Source: Ascaris suum
Lineage: Eukaryota; Nematoda; Chromadorea; Rhabditida; Ascarididae
Assembly: GCA_013433145.1 (NCBI GenBank)
Contig: CM024181.1
Location: 3,348,001 to 3,412,000, forward strand
DNA length: 64,000 nt
Direction of reading: 5' to 3'
A program made the position numbers and the translations under genes. A model generated the notes under the pieces. The model was not told where the DNA came from. It saw only the letters and a list, made by a program, of their open reading frames with translations, and searched no databases. Shown one piece after another: positions 37,371-50,235 of this stretch (its first letter is position 1; the number at the start of each line of letters is the position of its first letter).

Positions 37371-37455
37371 TCTGACTCATTTCTTTTTTGGCTAGCTTTT
37401 ATTCGCTTCACGTATATTAGCTTATCTCTTCGTCTACTCTTGTTCCGAGGGAGCT

Positions 37456-37478
37456 GGGGGGGGGGGGGGGGGGGGGGG
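37456..37478. repeat. 23-base G run near the end of unit 1
   Basis: An uninterrupted G tract is followed by AGAGGGG. Its length varies between units (23, 27, 23). It lies about 260 bp before the unit junction. Confidence 0.95.
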
Positions 37479-38362
37479 AGAGGGGCTGCTGTCTATTAGT
37501 TCATTTAGTGTTATTCCGAAGCGCCGAAAGTGTATCCGCCTCGCCTCCGATTATTTGCTGCGCGCGGTGCCTTGCGCTGCGACGAGCTGTCCTTAATATA
37601 TCTCTGCTCTGGATGGTCCCATTTTGTTGATTTTTTGATAAGCTACTTTTTTTTAAATGAAGATCATCAGCGTTTCCCGATCGCCTTGACATGGGAAAAA
37701 ATTTTCGACTAGATTGTGCCGTCTACCGAGTTTTGACAAATATAACGAATGTCGAAAAGTGGCAAACTGTCGACTGGTTCCATGGCAAAAAGGAGTAGCT
37801 AAGTTTGCTTCCAATGGAGTCAAGTAAAAAGTGATCTTATCGTGAGTGAAATTTCTGTCAAACGTGCGAAGTTAAGCTCAAACAAAGTCAACACTGCCAG
37901 AAGTTGCTTCGTTTCAGGTCAAAAATGCAACAGGTCGCATTTGTCAATTTTCACGGTAATAGAGACGGTAAACGTGTGCACCCACACACGTATTGACAAC
38001 AACAAAATATACATCTTTGAATATGGAAATTAGTAGAGGGCCTTGAGAAGAAACTTTCGGGAAATGTTGCGAAGTGAGGACTGTTTCGCGTAAAATAGTA
38101 GAGAGAGGATAGAGCAGTCCATGTTTTTATTGTTTGTTCGTGCGTAAGCTAACATTGCGAGAAACTACTTTGTAATAGTTTTTAGTAATCGTCGTACGCA
38201 CTCAGAGCAAACAAATGTGACGTGTGAATGCATGGTTGCACGGACTATCACTAAAGCTCGGGCAACTACGACGACTATAAATTGCTGCTTCAAGGCTATG
38301 CTTCACTCAGCTCGTTTGCTTCAGTTCATCAGCTTCACACTAAGCTAGAATCGACTTTCAAT

Positions 38363-41300
38363 ATGCCTTCGGCCAGGTAACGAGTTAATAAATTCCGCTC
38401 TCTCAGTTTTTGTTGGGGCGATAGCAATATCAAACGCGTTTAAAATGTCAGTGATAAACTACAATTCAAAACCGCCACTCTGCTTGACTAGGAAGTTCGT
38501 GAACTATGAGCAACTAATGAAAGACGCATTCAAATTTCAAATGATTCGATAGTACACAAGATTTTCTGTTCGTTTCTATGCTGTTTTACCTGTGCGGAAA
38601 AGAAAAGTCGACTGCTTGGAAAGTATATATCACTCGCCCACAGGTGTTTATGGTTCTTTCGAAGGTGATAGATCAACCTGCATGTCGATATAGACGGTTT
38701 GCGTATATTTCATATTATATGCAACAAATTTTGCGCCTCTAGCTTCAATTACTCGACTAATGAAATGAACAATGGACGAGAAGAATGGACACAAATGCGC
38801 CTTAGGCAGAAATAAAACTTTCCTCTAAGGGTTTGCCATACTCCAGATTGTGCGTAAAAATGGGCAGGAGAAGTCTTTGCATTTCTAATACAGCCTGAAG
38901 GCCAATCTAAATGTATATATCCGCGGCTGTCGTGGCTCAAAGAAAATGCCGGCTATTACATGTGTATAATGCCGATGAAAGCCTTCGTCTATTTTGGCAA
39001 TAACTCTTAGCGTTTTCCTCAAGAGAATGATGCCATCAATGCAGCTAATGAAGAAGACAACTCCATATTGTTAAACGAGTCATTCATTGAAAACCAGGAT
39101 TATTAAATAATCGCAAACACGTTTATTGCAGGTCGCTTGCTCTTGCTATCCTCGCCCTATGCTATACTACCTTTCAACTGACGCAGGTATATTCCTGTTT
39201 GCTCAATTAGAAAAGCCTTATCACATCTCAGCAAACACAAAGATCCTCTTCCATTCCAAAACAAAGAATAAGAAATTCCTCTGACTTGTTAAGGATGAAT
39301 ACCATCTATTTCCCCGACACAATCTACAGAATAGAAATATTCATTGAATGGTGATAATCTGAAGCTGGTGACAGTATATGCAATGAAGAACCTTAGAAGT
39401 GTTCATGGAAATGTGCAAAGAAAAGATTGTGTGACACGCATACAACCGAAGAGATGAAAACTGAAGCGCAGAAATGTGGAACGTCACAACGTCTCCAGAT
39501 TCCTTGTTTCAGGCAATCTGCATTCCAGCTGGGTGTTCCTCTGTCTCGAACGGTGCTTCCTGTCTTCCAGTTGGGTGTTCCTCAGCTACAAGCAACGCAC
39601 AACCGTATGCTTATGGTCTGTTTTTGCTGAGTCGGTAGCATTTGTTTCAACGCAGAAGCAGATACTGCTTATAACATCCGTTTCTTCGTAATAAGTGGAG
39701 GTAGAATCTCTCTGTTTGGCCTTATTTAAAACTATAGCGAAAAGTTTTAAGTGCTCATGTTACATTCTACATCAAGAAAAAAAAAACGCTGTTGTGATCG
39801 CAGTTAAATTTAGTACAAGAAAATGAAGCGAATCAGTGCAAATCAATATAAGCTCCACGAATTATTTCCTGTACAGTGACTGCTGGCAAAGTTTGCTCAA
39901 CACCTTATTTCAAGTCTCAATTGCCGCAAGTATCCTGGAGTATCTGTATTAAGAAAAGATCGCAGCACTAATGCACTTTTGACTTGAAATTGGGTGTTTT
40001 CAGCATCGCCTCAGAACGGTTTTTCATCAGCCCAGTACTCCCAGTCATCTGTCGCACAGCCTCAGCCTTCGGTGCAGTACTCGCAGCCAGTTGCACCTTC
40101 TGTGCAGTACTCACAACCAGCCGCATCATCCGTGCAATATTCGCAGCCAGCTGCATCTTCTCTGCAGTACTCACAGCCAGCCGCATCTTCCGTGCAGTAC
40201 TTGCAGCCAGCCGCATCCTCAGTGCAGTACTCACAGCCAGCTGCATCTTCAGTGCAGTACTCGCAGCCGTCGGTACAGTATTCACAACCATCAGTCTCGT
40301 ATACCGAGCCAACTATGCAATATTCGCAGCCGTCTGTATCATACAGTGCTCCTTCAACAAGTAAGTTACTGACTGGTGTTTGCATATGCAACTTTCAACC
40401 GCAGATGTTAATATGTTTTTGAAACAACCTTGAAAAGGAGTTCGCTAGTGCCAGCACACCATTCTAATAGCCTCCCTCCCATAAAAATACATATAGGGAA
40501 TAGAGCGATGGCGTGCTGTAATATTGGCTCATTGCAAGTAGAGTTACAATATTGCAACAAAAATTCCGCCGTGTTATTAACTGTTATTTTTTCAGGCTAC
40601 GGCTACAGTTCATCGGGATGTGGATCATCATGCGGTAAGCTTATCGAAATATCTTCTCCGTTCTTTTCCTCCCATTTTTGTGACCGAATTACACATAACT
40701 GAGTAGTTTCGCAAGTGACACTCATCACCTTATCTGATATTATGACACAGGCCGTCGGTACTTTTGACGATATGTACAACTTTCTAAGTGTTCGCTATTC
40801 ATCTTCGAAATGTGCCATACATAAACAGGAAATATGCATGTGGCAGAGCATTTTGCAAAGCTTGCCCATCAAAGCGCTGAGAAGAAGGATTCTCTTGTAG
40901 ATATATATATCTGTGACCCATATAATTAAAACATCCGTTTATTATAGCTCATGTATCCTTGTTTGTTGACAGCTAATGAGGCGATTGCTCTAACATACCT
41001 GTGGTAATTTTTCTGTCTTATTTCAGGTTCCCAGTACTATTCATCGGGATGTGGATCGTCTTGTGGTAAGCTTGTTCAGACCGCTTCTTTCCTATCTAAT
41101 TTTCATGAAAACGCGCCCATGTTTGATGCACAGTTACCTTATGTTACCGTCCTTTTGTTTGTCTTCTAACTATTCAAGCGCTATGATTAAGCTTGTCGGT
41201 AACACTTCGCTAACATCCAATATTCAACGATTTTCACTGTTAGTGATTTACTTCGGACACGTGAGCAGCAAGTTCTCAATCATGCTCGACTACAGTGATA

Positions 41301-41624
41301 CTCCATTCAAATCAATCTGTTACAGTCTTGATGTTAATCTTTGCCATTTTTGTGTAGCCATCGAAGATAATCCTAACTACCGTCGATGTTGCTGAAATTG
41401 GTCTAGAAAAAAATCACAAAGCGTTTAGCCGGTATTGAGGTAGGATGAATCGAGAGGAAAGATGCCATAGCCACTAAGCTCTTTCCATTTCCGGACAACA
41501 CATATTTAAACTTGACTATAAATATAGCAATCATTTATGTGGTATTTACTGAAACCTATCTAGAAGGTCGACAATAAGAATGTTTTCAGGTTCCGCGTTG
41601 CTAAGGATCATCAGCTGTTGCTAA
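38363..41624 (+). CDS. Gene A, unit 2
   Basis: Exons 38363-38376, 39132-39186, 39513-39615, 40004-40360, 40596-40634, 41027-41065, 41590-41624. The predicted 213-aa protein, including the repeat region, is the same as in unit 1. Only intron and UTR homopolymers differ. The TATA box is at 38276-38282. Function is inferred as in unit 1: a secreted structural protein with QYSQP repeats and GCGSSCG ends. Confidence 0.75.
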
Positions 41625-44600
41625 TGGACATTATCATTATATCTGACATCATGTCTTCTTATTTGCAGTCAATGACTGCAAACTGTTTTTGTTGTGGGTC
41701 TAACACTCAGTTATACACTGTATGACATTGCTTGGTTTCGTAACCTCATTTCTCTGTGGGAAATATGCATTTTTTTTTAAAATGGATTTACTGTTGACTG
41801 ACAGTACCAAAGTCTCGCTAAAGAAAGTTCGACGGATGATAAACGTTCACGGTTGTCTGCAAAAGGCACCTTTACCCAATTGCTGCCTCTTTTTTATCGT
41901 ATTTTCTTCGTTGGAACCAAAGGACAACCGAATTATAATGATGGTGCAATGCTAATCATTGCCTGGGAGTCATTCCCGCCCATTATATTTGAGATTCTTG
42001 TAAAATTGTGATCCATTAAAAATAGTAACATATCGCTTGTTAGACACTGCATTTATCACGACATATTCAGTCAACACACACATCACTTTATCGTAATCTT
42101 ATCTCGGCATTCACGTCGATTCATTCAGCACGAATAATGCGTATTAATGTTAATGTGCCTTCGCTAATGCTCAATGCCTGAACAGTGCCAGGTAAAATAC
42201 AATTGATAGGGAAACGTGGTTGAAGAAGTTGACTTGATTTTTCAGAAGGGCTAATGTTATTTCCGGATACACGATGCTGAATAAATGGAAACAGTCGATG
42301 TGATTCCGACATGCATCCAAAAAATTCGGAGGGGCAAATAATTTAGGTCCAGATAATGAAAAGGTACACTTATTCATGTCAACTGGTGTTGCTTTCATGC
42401 GCTTACGGCAACCTCTACAGTCCCTACCGCGATGTTTCGTGCTAAAAATTTGAAGCAGTCAAAACCATCGGCAATGCCCCAATTAGTGATGTGAACGATC
42501 AGAAAAATGCGTCGACTAGCAATAGAAGGTCCGTTGAAACCGGATGCATTTGAAAATATAGACGAATTGCCGATCGAAAGAACGATTTCGCTTGTAATCA
42601 AGAAACGGATCGACAAGTATTTCCCTTTCGATAAAAAGGGATTGGGCCTTCTGTTTCCAATCAAGCTATATCAGTGATATTTCTACCATCGGACATTGCC
42701 TGATTAGTAATTCCAAGGATTGCCACACATCATATAACTCCAGTAACAGCACCAAACGGCTAAACGATTGGGAATAATTACCGTGGATACAATCAAAGCA
42801 AAATAATCAATAAGTAAAAAACAACACGACGACCGTATTGGAATGGTGTATTGAAAGATTTGTAGCCGAATTTGACTTACGAAGGCTTCCTCGAAAACAG
42901 GTGTATTGAGTGCCACCGACCCGGTAGCCAATATATACTGAAGGTCGTAAAACTCAACTGGCCTGTTTGCTTATTCAATCGTCACAACTCCGTTGAGTTG
43001 GCGATTTCTTCTACGGTTCTGCTCACTCGAACAACTGCTTCCGTCTCGCTTCTCCCGAATGTTCGTCCTTACCCAAATCTCGAACTTGGGTAATTAAACC
43101 TCTTGCATTTTATTAGTGCATAGTGCGCCGAACAATACGATCGCAATTGAATTACGAATTAGCACACACAACAGCATCGAATTACGAATTAACAAAATAC
43201 AGCAACACCGAATTACGAATTAGCAAAACACAGCAACACTTTAGCAAAAATGGGATTTCAGATCAATACTGTAATGTTAGGCTTGCAAACTTTTTCGCGA
43301 TTCCTAGCACGACACAGCAAGTCAAATTCTATCAACCGAAAGACTTCTCATTTCGAAGGATTATGACGATAGTCTGTGACTTAAGTCGCACTGAACAAGA
43401 AGCCTACATTTAATCTGAGCCGGCGTCTCCAGCGATAATTATAAAATTCCGCGCTTTTAAAGGATTAAAGCAGCGATCAGGGTAACCGTTGGTGGTTTAA
43501 CCTAGTCTAAGCAGTTCATTACTCAAGTTCGAACAACCATTACAACATAGGCAATAAACTCACTACGGCCTCTTCCGTTATACCGTTTCGAGGCAAGCAC
43601 GTTAATATGGAGATGGGTAATAATCAAAGAAATCTTCCACACGAGACAAGCAACACTCTTCGAACAACGATATTGCTTCACCGCAAGCAAACACTCTTTG
43701 CACCTTCGTAACGCACTAAAGGTCGACTCTATATAAGCTTATTGCTATCCCTTTTATAGGGTCTTTGGGGTTGTACTTTCGTCAACATCATAGCTTCATG
43801 ACGAATCTGCTTTGAATGATGCTACCCATTCATGAAGAGAGCGGTGCCATGTTTCCGGTGCCTTCTCCCTTGTAGAAGCCGCTAGGCCGACGCGTTTTTG
43901 TGGTGTTTCTTTCCGCATGCCTTAGTCACCGAAACGTCTTTATACACATGCGCATTCCTTTTGCACTTATAATGTTTACCTCAGTACATTCTAAATTAGC
44001 TATCAAATTTCAAAAATCCAAATGATACTCGCGAGTAATCGCGACAACAGGTCGAAAATAAATTTTGGAAACTAGTGAGGAAATGGCATGGCGTGGGAAA
44101 AAACATGTTCCGCTCGTTCTTCTAGCAATCAATTTAACTGGGACAAGACAGTCGTATCGCTTGATTTTGTATGTTGTTCGATTTTGATGTATGTGACCGC
44201 CTGTTTTTTTGTTCTGTAAGCGCCTTTTGTCGTACATCGTTCTTATTGACATCGCCGTTGCCATCCACCGGCTTGTCCATTCGGGGTGCCTAATCTCCAA
44301 GATTTTTGTTTTCTTCGGCAGCGCTTTCATGGCAGAAATCGTATTCGTTTAGGTCCATGTGAATCATCATAGTCACCACTACAATTCAGTTCTTCTGCCG
44401 AAATTTCACACATTAAGCGCCTTTCGTCCCGATAAAATTGATTCTTCATTAGTTCACATGTTCTTTGTGCATTCTTCCCAAATGCTCTTTTATTCAAGTG
44501 TTTTCCAAACTTGATCGAATAGTCGAACCACTTTCGCATTACAGCTAGCACATTTTTAATGCACGAACAAGACTTCTTAACTAACATTAATGTACATAAC

Positions 44601-45598
44601 AAATTAGTGGATATGAAAATCTTTCTACGAGGCTTTAAAAGAACATTCGAACGGTACTATCAGATCCAGAATAATCCCACGAATCATCGGTGTCAGAAAT
44701 CTATCTCGAAAAAATTGAAACAACTCGGCGAATTGACCACTCGCGGTAGCATCCACAAAGAACAGTCGAAATATGTTTTTGAAGAAGTTGTTCATTCTGG
44801 ATGTCAGCTTTCATTTTTACTGTTTTGCTTGCCAGAGAAGTGAAACAGTGAAAACAACAGCTGAGATCCAACGTGATCCAGAGCTGCAATTATGATTTAA
44901 CAGCACTGCTTTGAAACTGCGGTCAGCAATACATTAGAACCAATAGAATGGAAATAAAAGAAAAATTTGACGATCATTGAAGCTGACTATAGTTGAAGTT
45001 TTTGCTTTAATTAAAGCTTCGTCGCATAATATTGGTAACAACGATTTAATACCTTTCCAATTGATCGCTGCAAATAGAACCATTGTCATATCATCATTTA
45101 CGAGCAAATTCATTGTTTCGAACTATCGCCTCAAAACGTTGGAATAGCGTTATGTACTCACTTGAAACGCCAATAACACTGATTTATGAGAATCTCCACA
45201 TTGATGTTGCCAACGTTGCTGACTGCATCAGAACTCTTAATAATAAATTCCACTCACATAATACTCACTCAAAAAAAAAAAACAAAATTTTACCATCGCC
45301 ATGTCTAGTCTTTTCAACACGATCTGCCCGCTATATGAGTCATTGAAAGGAAATTCTTATTTTCTGCAGCGCTCACTTGGTTGTAAAACGAAGTTCATCT
45401 CCTATTTTATGGTACCTTCAAGTGTCAAAAAATTCAAAATTGCAGTAAAGTATTTGTGGTTTCCAGAGCTGTATCTTGCATTTCAGCTACCACGTTCAAA
45501 GTAAACAACTTTATTTACAATTACATAGAAGTATATGTTCAAAATATTGGTCCAATATACATGAACATTCGATACAGATTTCGTGTGCACATAATCAC
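41625..45598. other. Region between genes A and B, unit 2
   Basis: Same content as in unit 1: the small frame near 42507, the ~30-bp repeats near 43149 and the coding-looking block 44010-44889. It carries the 8-bp insertion that unit 1 lacks. No additional gene is seen. Confidence 0.45.
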
Positions 45599-47290
45599 TC
45601 ATCGTCTGCGACAACATTGATTCGATCCACTAACGCTAACACAGACTATGAAACCGCTAGGACAGAAGCATTCGGTTTCGATCGTTGATGGAAGGCATTC
45701 TGTTATCAACGGTTGTAGAGGTAGAGGTGATGGGAACTCGGTTGGAATAGGTGTAGGTTGGAGCGTTGCTACAACAGGTTCGCGTACAATTGGTAAGGGT
45801 TGTAGCCGATTGTGAATGCACTGTTTATCGCACTGTGGCATGCAAACTGGTGGACATTCTTCTGTTGGCTGTTGTGTGAGAGGTTCTGTGTTCCTAGCAG
45901 TTGGAACGTGCATTGGTAGGGGAGTGTTGTAGACGGATGATTCGATTCGTTGAAATGATCTTTCGTTTTGTTGAATACACGAAATATTGCATGCAGGTTT
46001 GCAAGCTGAAGCGCATTCCGGCGCATATTGCACGATTCCGGGAAACGTATGAGGTATTTGAGCACCTTGTGGTGCTATTGAAGCGGAGCCCTGAGGCAAT
46101 ATAGGCTCAAATCTTTGAGAGTTTACAGGCCTGTATTCATCTGCAATGATGGCATCTGGACCTCTAGCCGCACCTTGCGATGAAATCAGCGACGGAGATC
46201 CTTGAGAGGCCACAGGACCAAATACTTGAGGGATTGCAGGAGCAAATCCTTGTCCTATTATGGAGCTAGGGTTTTCGATCATATTCGACGTGATACACGC
46301 GCAAAATGGCCTACAGATTTGGGCACAAGCCTTATTTGTGGGTGTAGAATTAGCTGTTTCGCGTCCGCTTTCCATCGACTGAGCTGAGTCTTGTGGTTGA
46401 ACTGGTTGGGTGGCTGTGTTCCCGTAAGGTGGTATATTCGATGTTAATGGAGACGATCCCGAACGAAGATATATGGGGTGATTGTTCGATACAGTTGGCG
46501 CGTAAGATGGTTGTCCAGCTGACTGCTCGCTGCAAATAAAACAAGGCTATAGGAACTAATTCTCGCTGTATTTCACAAATGTATTTCAGAAAGCAACAAT
46601 TTCACCGGAGGTTTTTGTAATTGTAAATTCGTTTCAAAATTCACAAAGAAGTCGTGCTACGATTTAAAGAGTTTTTCGTCACTTTCAGTTCCTTATGACT
46701 TCTATCTGCACAACAATCAAATCTCGAAGCATAAAACCTACCAGCATTGCTGGCAACGTTGTTCCTCGTTGAGCATGCAATTCTGCATACAGCTGCCGAC
46801 GCATGGTGCTGATTGTGCTTGAATGGGGTACTGCTGAAAGAAGGTTATCATTCACTATCCGTTATGGCAATCTCTGGTTGATAGGATTAAAATATAGGAC
46901 GTTAGTTGTATCCTCGTTTGATCAGTGCTATCGTCTTGGAACGAGTACTGTAACAATATAAAACCGTTCAATCTCGGTCATCTTCATTTCGCTTTGCAAC
47001 CGACTGCAAATTTCTTAACCATCGGGGAATAATGCGTTTGTAATGATATAAAAACGTGTAGAACCAAAGTTTGACGACATCAAGCGCACTATGAAGTATT
47101 ATCATAATGAATGCAATATGAAGATATTTTAAGGCCATAGTGGAATATGGAGGTAGTTCTTTTCGGTTTTTGGATGGTAAACGGTTAATGAGGTTGAAAC
47201 GGTTATTGCGACGGACTATTGAAGTACCTGTGCCCAGCCAATGCACGAGAGGGCCGCCAATGCGTAGAGAGTATCGAGAAACTTGAACAT
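45599..47290 (-). CDS. Gene B, unit 2
   Basis: Exons in minus order 47290-47228, 46833-46742, 46529-45599. The 361-aa product is identical to that of unit 1, with the same signal peptide, C-x3-C-x3-C blocks and CC end. TATAAAA is at 47322-47328 and the poly(A) signal at 45510-45515. Confidence 0.85.
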
Positions 47291-50235
47291 GTTGCTGATG
47301 ATGACACATTGTTGGTATGCATTTTATAGGCGATCGGGATGGCTGGTTTGGTAGTGGATAAAACGAGTGGACAAACAATCTACTTAAGCTAGTGTATAAG
47401 CCAGATTATGTTTTATTTCTGCTCAATAGCCATCTGATGAAAAAGTGAGAGTTTGTTACCTCCTAAGTGACGCTGTTTTGTGTTTCCATTTTTTATTGTC
47501 ATATCCTTTTTGCAATTACTTTGGTGTTTCTTTGAGGTAATTAAGCGTAATCAATAAATCACAAATTTTAGAAATCTCTTTAAGTACCATAAATGAGCAT
47601 CCGATGAATGAATTATATAATCAGCTCAATAAATGGTACCTTCTCAGTACGCCTTTTAAAAAAAATTAATAAAGGCAATGTATATTGCGTTTGGGAAACA
47701 GTTAACTCTCAATCAACGAATTATCGTAGCCAAAGAACGAGCTTCTATTGTTATGTAAGTTATTTGTCGCAGAGACAAGGGGATCAATGGTTAGTGGATC
47801 CGAGCCTGCATTCGGGCGAACGGGATTCTACCCACAGTCACACACTTTTTGTTTTTTATCATTCATTTTTATTGCTCACCGTTACCTTAGATGAATCAAA
47901 TGGAAGTCAGTGATCTGTGTGATAACAGCTCAATAGCTCAATAGTTAAAGGGTCCGTCGATGCCACAGTTCGAATATTGTTATGCCACAGTCCGAATATT
48001 GTTAGATTCCGATCAGAGGTACGAGCGGATGACCATAACCAGTGGATGCTTCACATTGTTCGCTGTGCTGTATGACTGATAATTGTATGATCTAGATCCA
48101 GTGTTGTGTGATGTGCTATTTGTGTGATAACAGAGTGAAGTCGAATTGGAATGAAGTTTGGACTACACTATATGCGCCCTCACTTTCATTTTTTTCTATT
48201 TAACGTACAATCGGAATGCCAAACTGTACAAGAACAAAACTAGGACGCAAGGGCGGGAATCCTTTGAACTTCATATTAAGACGATTGAATCCATGGAGCT
48301 GCGGTATGTTTCATCGAATATTACTTTTGAAGCTCTCTTGAAATATATATAAAAGGTGGGAATTAGTCACAAAAACTGAACTCGGATTCCATCGATTGTA
48401 ATTTCTCATATCTCTGCTTTTGGGATTTCTGGTTGCTAGTTCTCGGCCATGTTTCAACGTAATGGTCGAGGTCTTTTGAGGTAAGATGAGCTAGCGAGAT
48501 CTCTTCAGCGATGCTTCAAGTAGACCATAACATTGGTCAGGACCTAAGGTGTGATACCCAAAATCGCGATTTTTCCATCGTGAGAAGGTTTTTTGCTATC
48601 TATTTCAGTGTTTTTAGTGTCGAGCGATAGAACCCAGTGAGCTGATCACTATTTCGTAAGTCGATATTATATTCTTTCAGAAATTGGAATGTTAGGGGGG
48701 TTGAAAAGTTGACCGGCCGTTTCTGAACATATTGGTGTGTTACTTGAGTATTTTAGACAGGAAAACAGAAGGCTCAGTAGACACGGTTCTCCACTTTTGA
48801 TCTGATAGAATCAGATTCTGCGTCAGACAAGTATTTCGTCGTTTCCCTCATATAGTCGTTATTTGCTCTGCAATGCAACAATGCTTCTACGAGCGGTTGC
48901 CTTTCCACATGTGATTTCCTCCTGAAGCCTTAAGTAAATCACAAAGAGCTAATTCGTTAACGTTCAAACAGCGCAGTAGTTAAGGCGTTCGTCCTTGCAT
49001 TTAACTGATGAAGGGTCCATTTGTTGCAGCGGCATGAAATTAACAACTCAACCTGTGGGTGCGGCGCAAGATTGTAGTTGTGTGCTATATTGAGCATGAT
49101 GCTGTGATGTCGTGTCGATGCCATAGTTGTATGACACAAGCAGAAGATTGTGTGATGACCCTGCAGACCGGCTGTTTAGCGCAGGGTTGTTATTCTCATT
49201 GGAATGTAATGATTAAATTTCTTACTATTAGCGTCTCGTTCTGACTCATTTCTTTTTTGGCTAGCTTTTATTCGCTTCACGTATATTAGCTTATCTCTTC
49301 GTCTACTCTTGTTCCGAGGGAGCTGGGGGGGGGGGGGGGGGGGGGGGGGGGAGAGGGGCTGCTGTCTATTAGTTCATTTAGTGTTATTCCGAAGCGCCGA
49401 AAGTGTATCCGCCTCGCCTCCGATTATTTGCTGCGCGCGGTGCCTTGCGCTGCGACGAGCTGTCCTTAATATATCTCTGCTCTGGATGGTCCCATTTTGT
49501 TGATTTTTTGATAAGCTACTTTTTTTTAAATGAAGATCATCAGCGTTTCCCGATCGCCTTGACATGGGAAAAAATTTTCGACTAGATTGTGCCGTCTACC
49601 GAGTTTTGACAAATATAACGAATGTCGAAAAGTGGCAAACTGTCGACTGGTTCCATGGCAAAAAGGAGTAGCTAAGTTTGCTTCCAATGGAGTCAAGTAA
49701 AAAGTGATCTTATCGTGAGTGAAATTTCTGTCAAACGTGCGAAGTTAAGCTCAAACAAAGTCAACACTGCCAGAAGTTGCTTCGTTTCAGGTCAAAAATG
49801 CAACAGGTCGCATTTGTCAATTTTCACGGTAATAGAGACGGTAAACGTGTGCACCCACACACGTATTGACAACAACAAAATATACATCTTTGAATATGGA
49901 AATTAGTAGAGGGCCTTGAGAAGAAACTTTCGGGAAATGTTGCGAAGTGAGGACTGTTTCGCGTAAAATAGTAGAGAGAGGATAGAGCAGTCCATGTTTT
50001 TATTGTTTGTTCGTGCGTAAGCTAACATTGCGAGAAACTACTTTGTAATAGTTTTTAGTAATCGTCGTACGCACTCAGAGCAAACAAATGTGACGTGTGA
50101 ATGCATGGTTGCACGGACTATCACTAAAGCTCGGGCAACTACGACGACTATAAATTGCTGCTTCAAGGCTATGCTTCACTCAGCTCGTTTGCTTCAGTTC
50201 ATCAGCTTCACACTAAGCTAGAATCGACTTTCAAT
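47291..50235. other. Divergent spacer from gene B (unit 2) to gene A (unit 3)
   Basis: Equivalent to the unit 1/2 spacer. It contains the SINE-like stretch (about 48959-49239), a 27-base G run (49325-49351) and the unit junction 49614/49615. The junction sequence is the same as at 37741/37742. Confidence 0.5.
49325..49351. repeat. 27-base G run near the end of unit 2
   Basis: This is the longest of the three G tracts, four bases longer than in units 1 and 3. The length difference may be biological slippage or sequencing error. Confidence 0.9.

Larger units (their letters stand above)
25884..37741 (+). repeat. Tandem unit 1 (11858 bp)
   Basis: This is the first complete unit of a head-to-tail array. 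Its left edge is defined where similarity to the next unit begins (ATAACGAATGTCG). The bases before it (CGCATAAA) differ from the end of the unit (TTTTGACAAAT), so there is no long microhomology at the edge. It contains gene A, gene B and the non-coding features below. Compared with later units it lacks 8 bp (near 30895) and has a shorter A run at about 29548. Confidence 0.97.
35422..38362. other. Divergent spacer from gene B (unit 1) to gene A (unit 2)
   Basis: It holds the upstream regions of two divergently transcribed genes and the unit junction (37741/37742). No protein-coding gene is seen. It includes a duplicated ATGCCACAGT(T/C)CGAATATTGTTA motif (about 36090-36135) in a tRNA-like context, a stronger tRNA-derived stretch (37090-37370) and a 23-base G run (37456-37478). 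Confidence 0.5.
37742..49614 (+). repeat. Tandem unit 2 (11873 bp)
   Basis: Collinear with unit 1. Differences seen: one extra A near 39780, three extra A near 41408, one T fewer in the T run near 41770, an 8-bp insertion (GCTAAACG type, near 42758) and a G run longer by four. Coding exons are unchanged as far as I can read. Confidence 0.97.
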
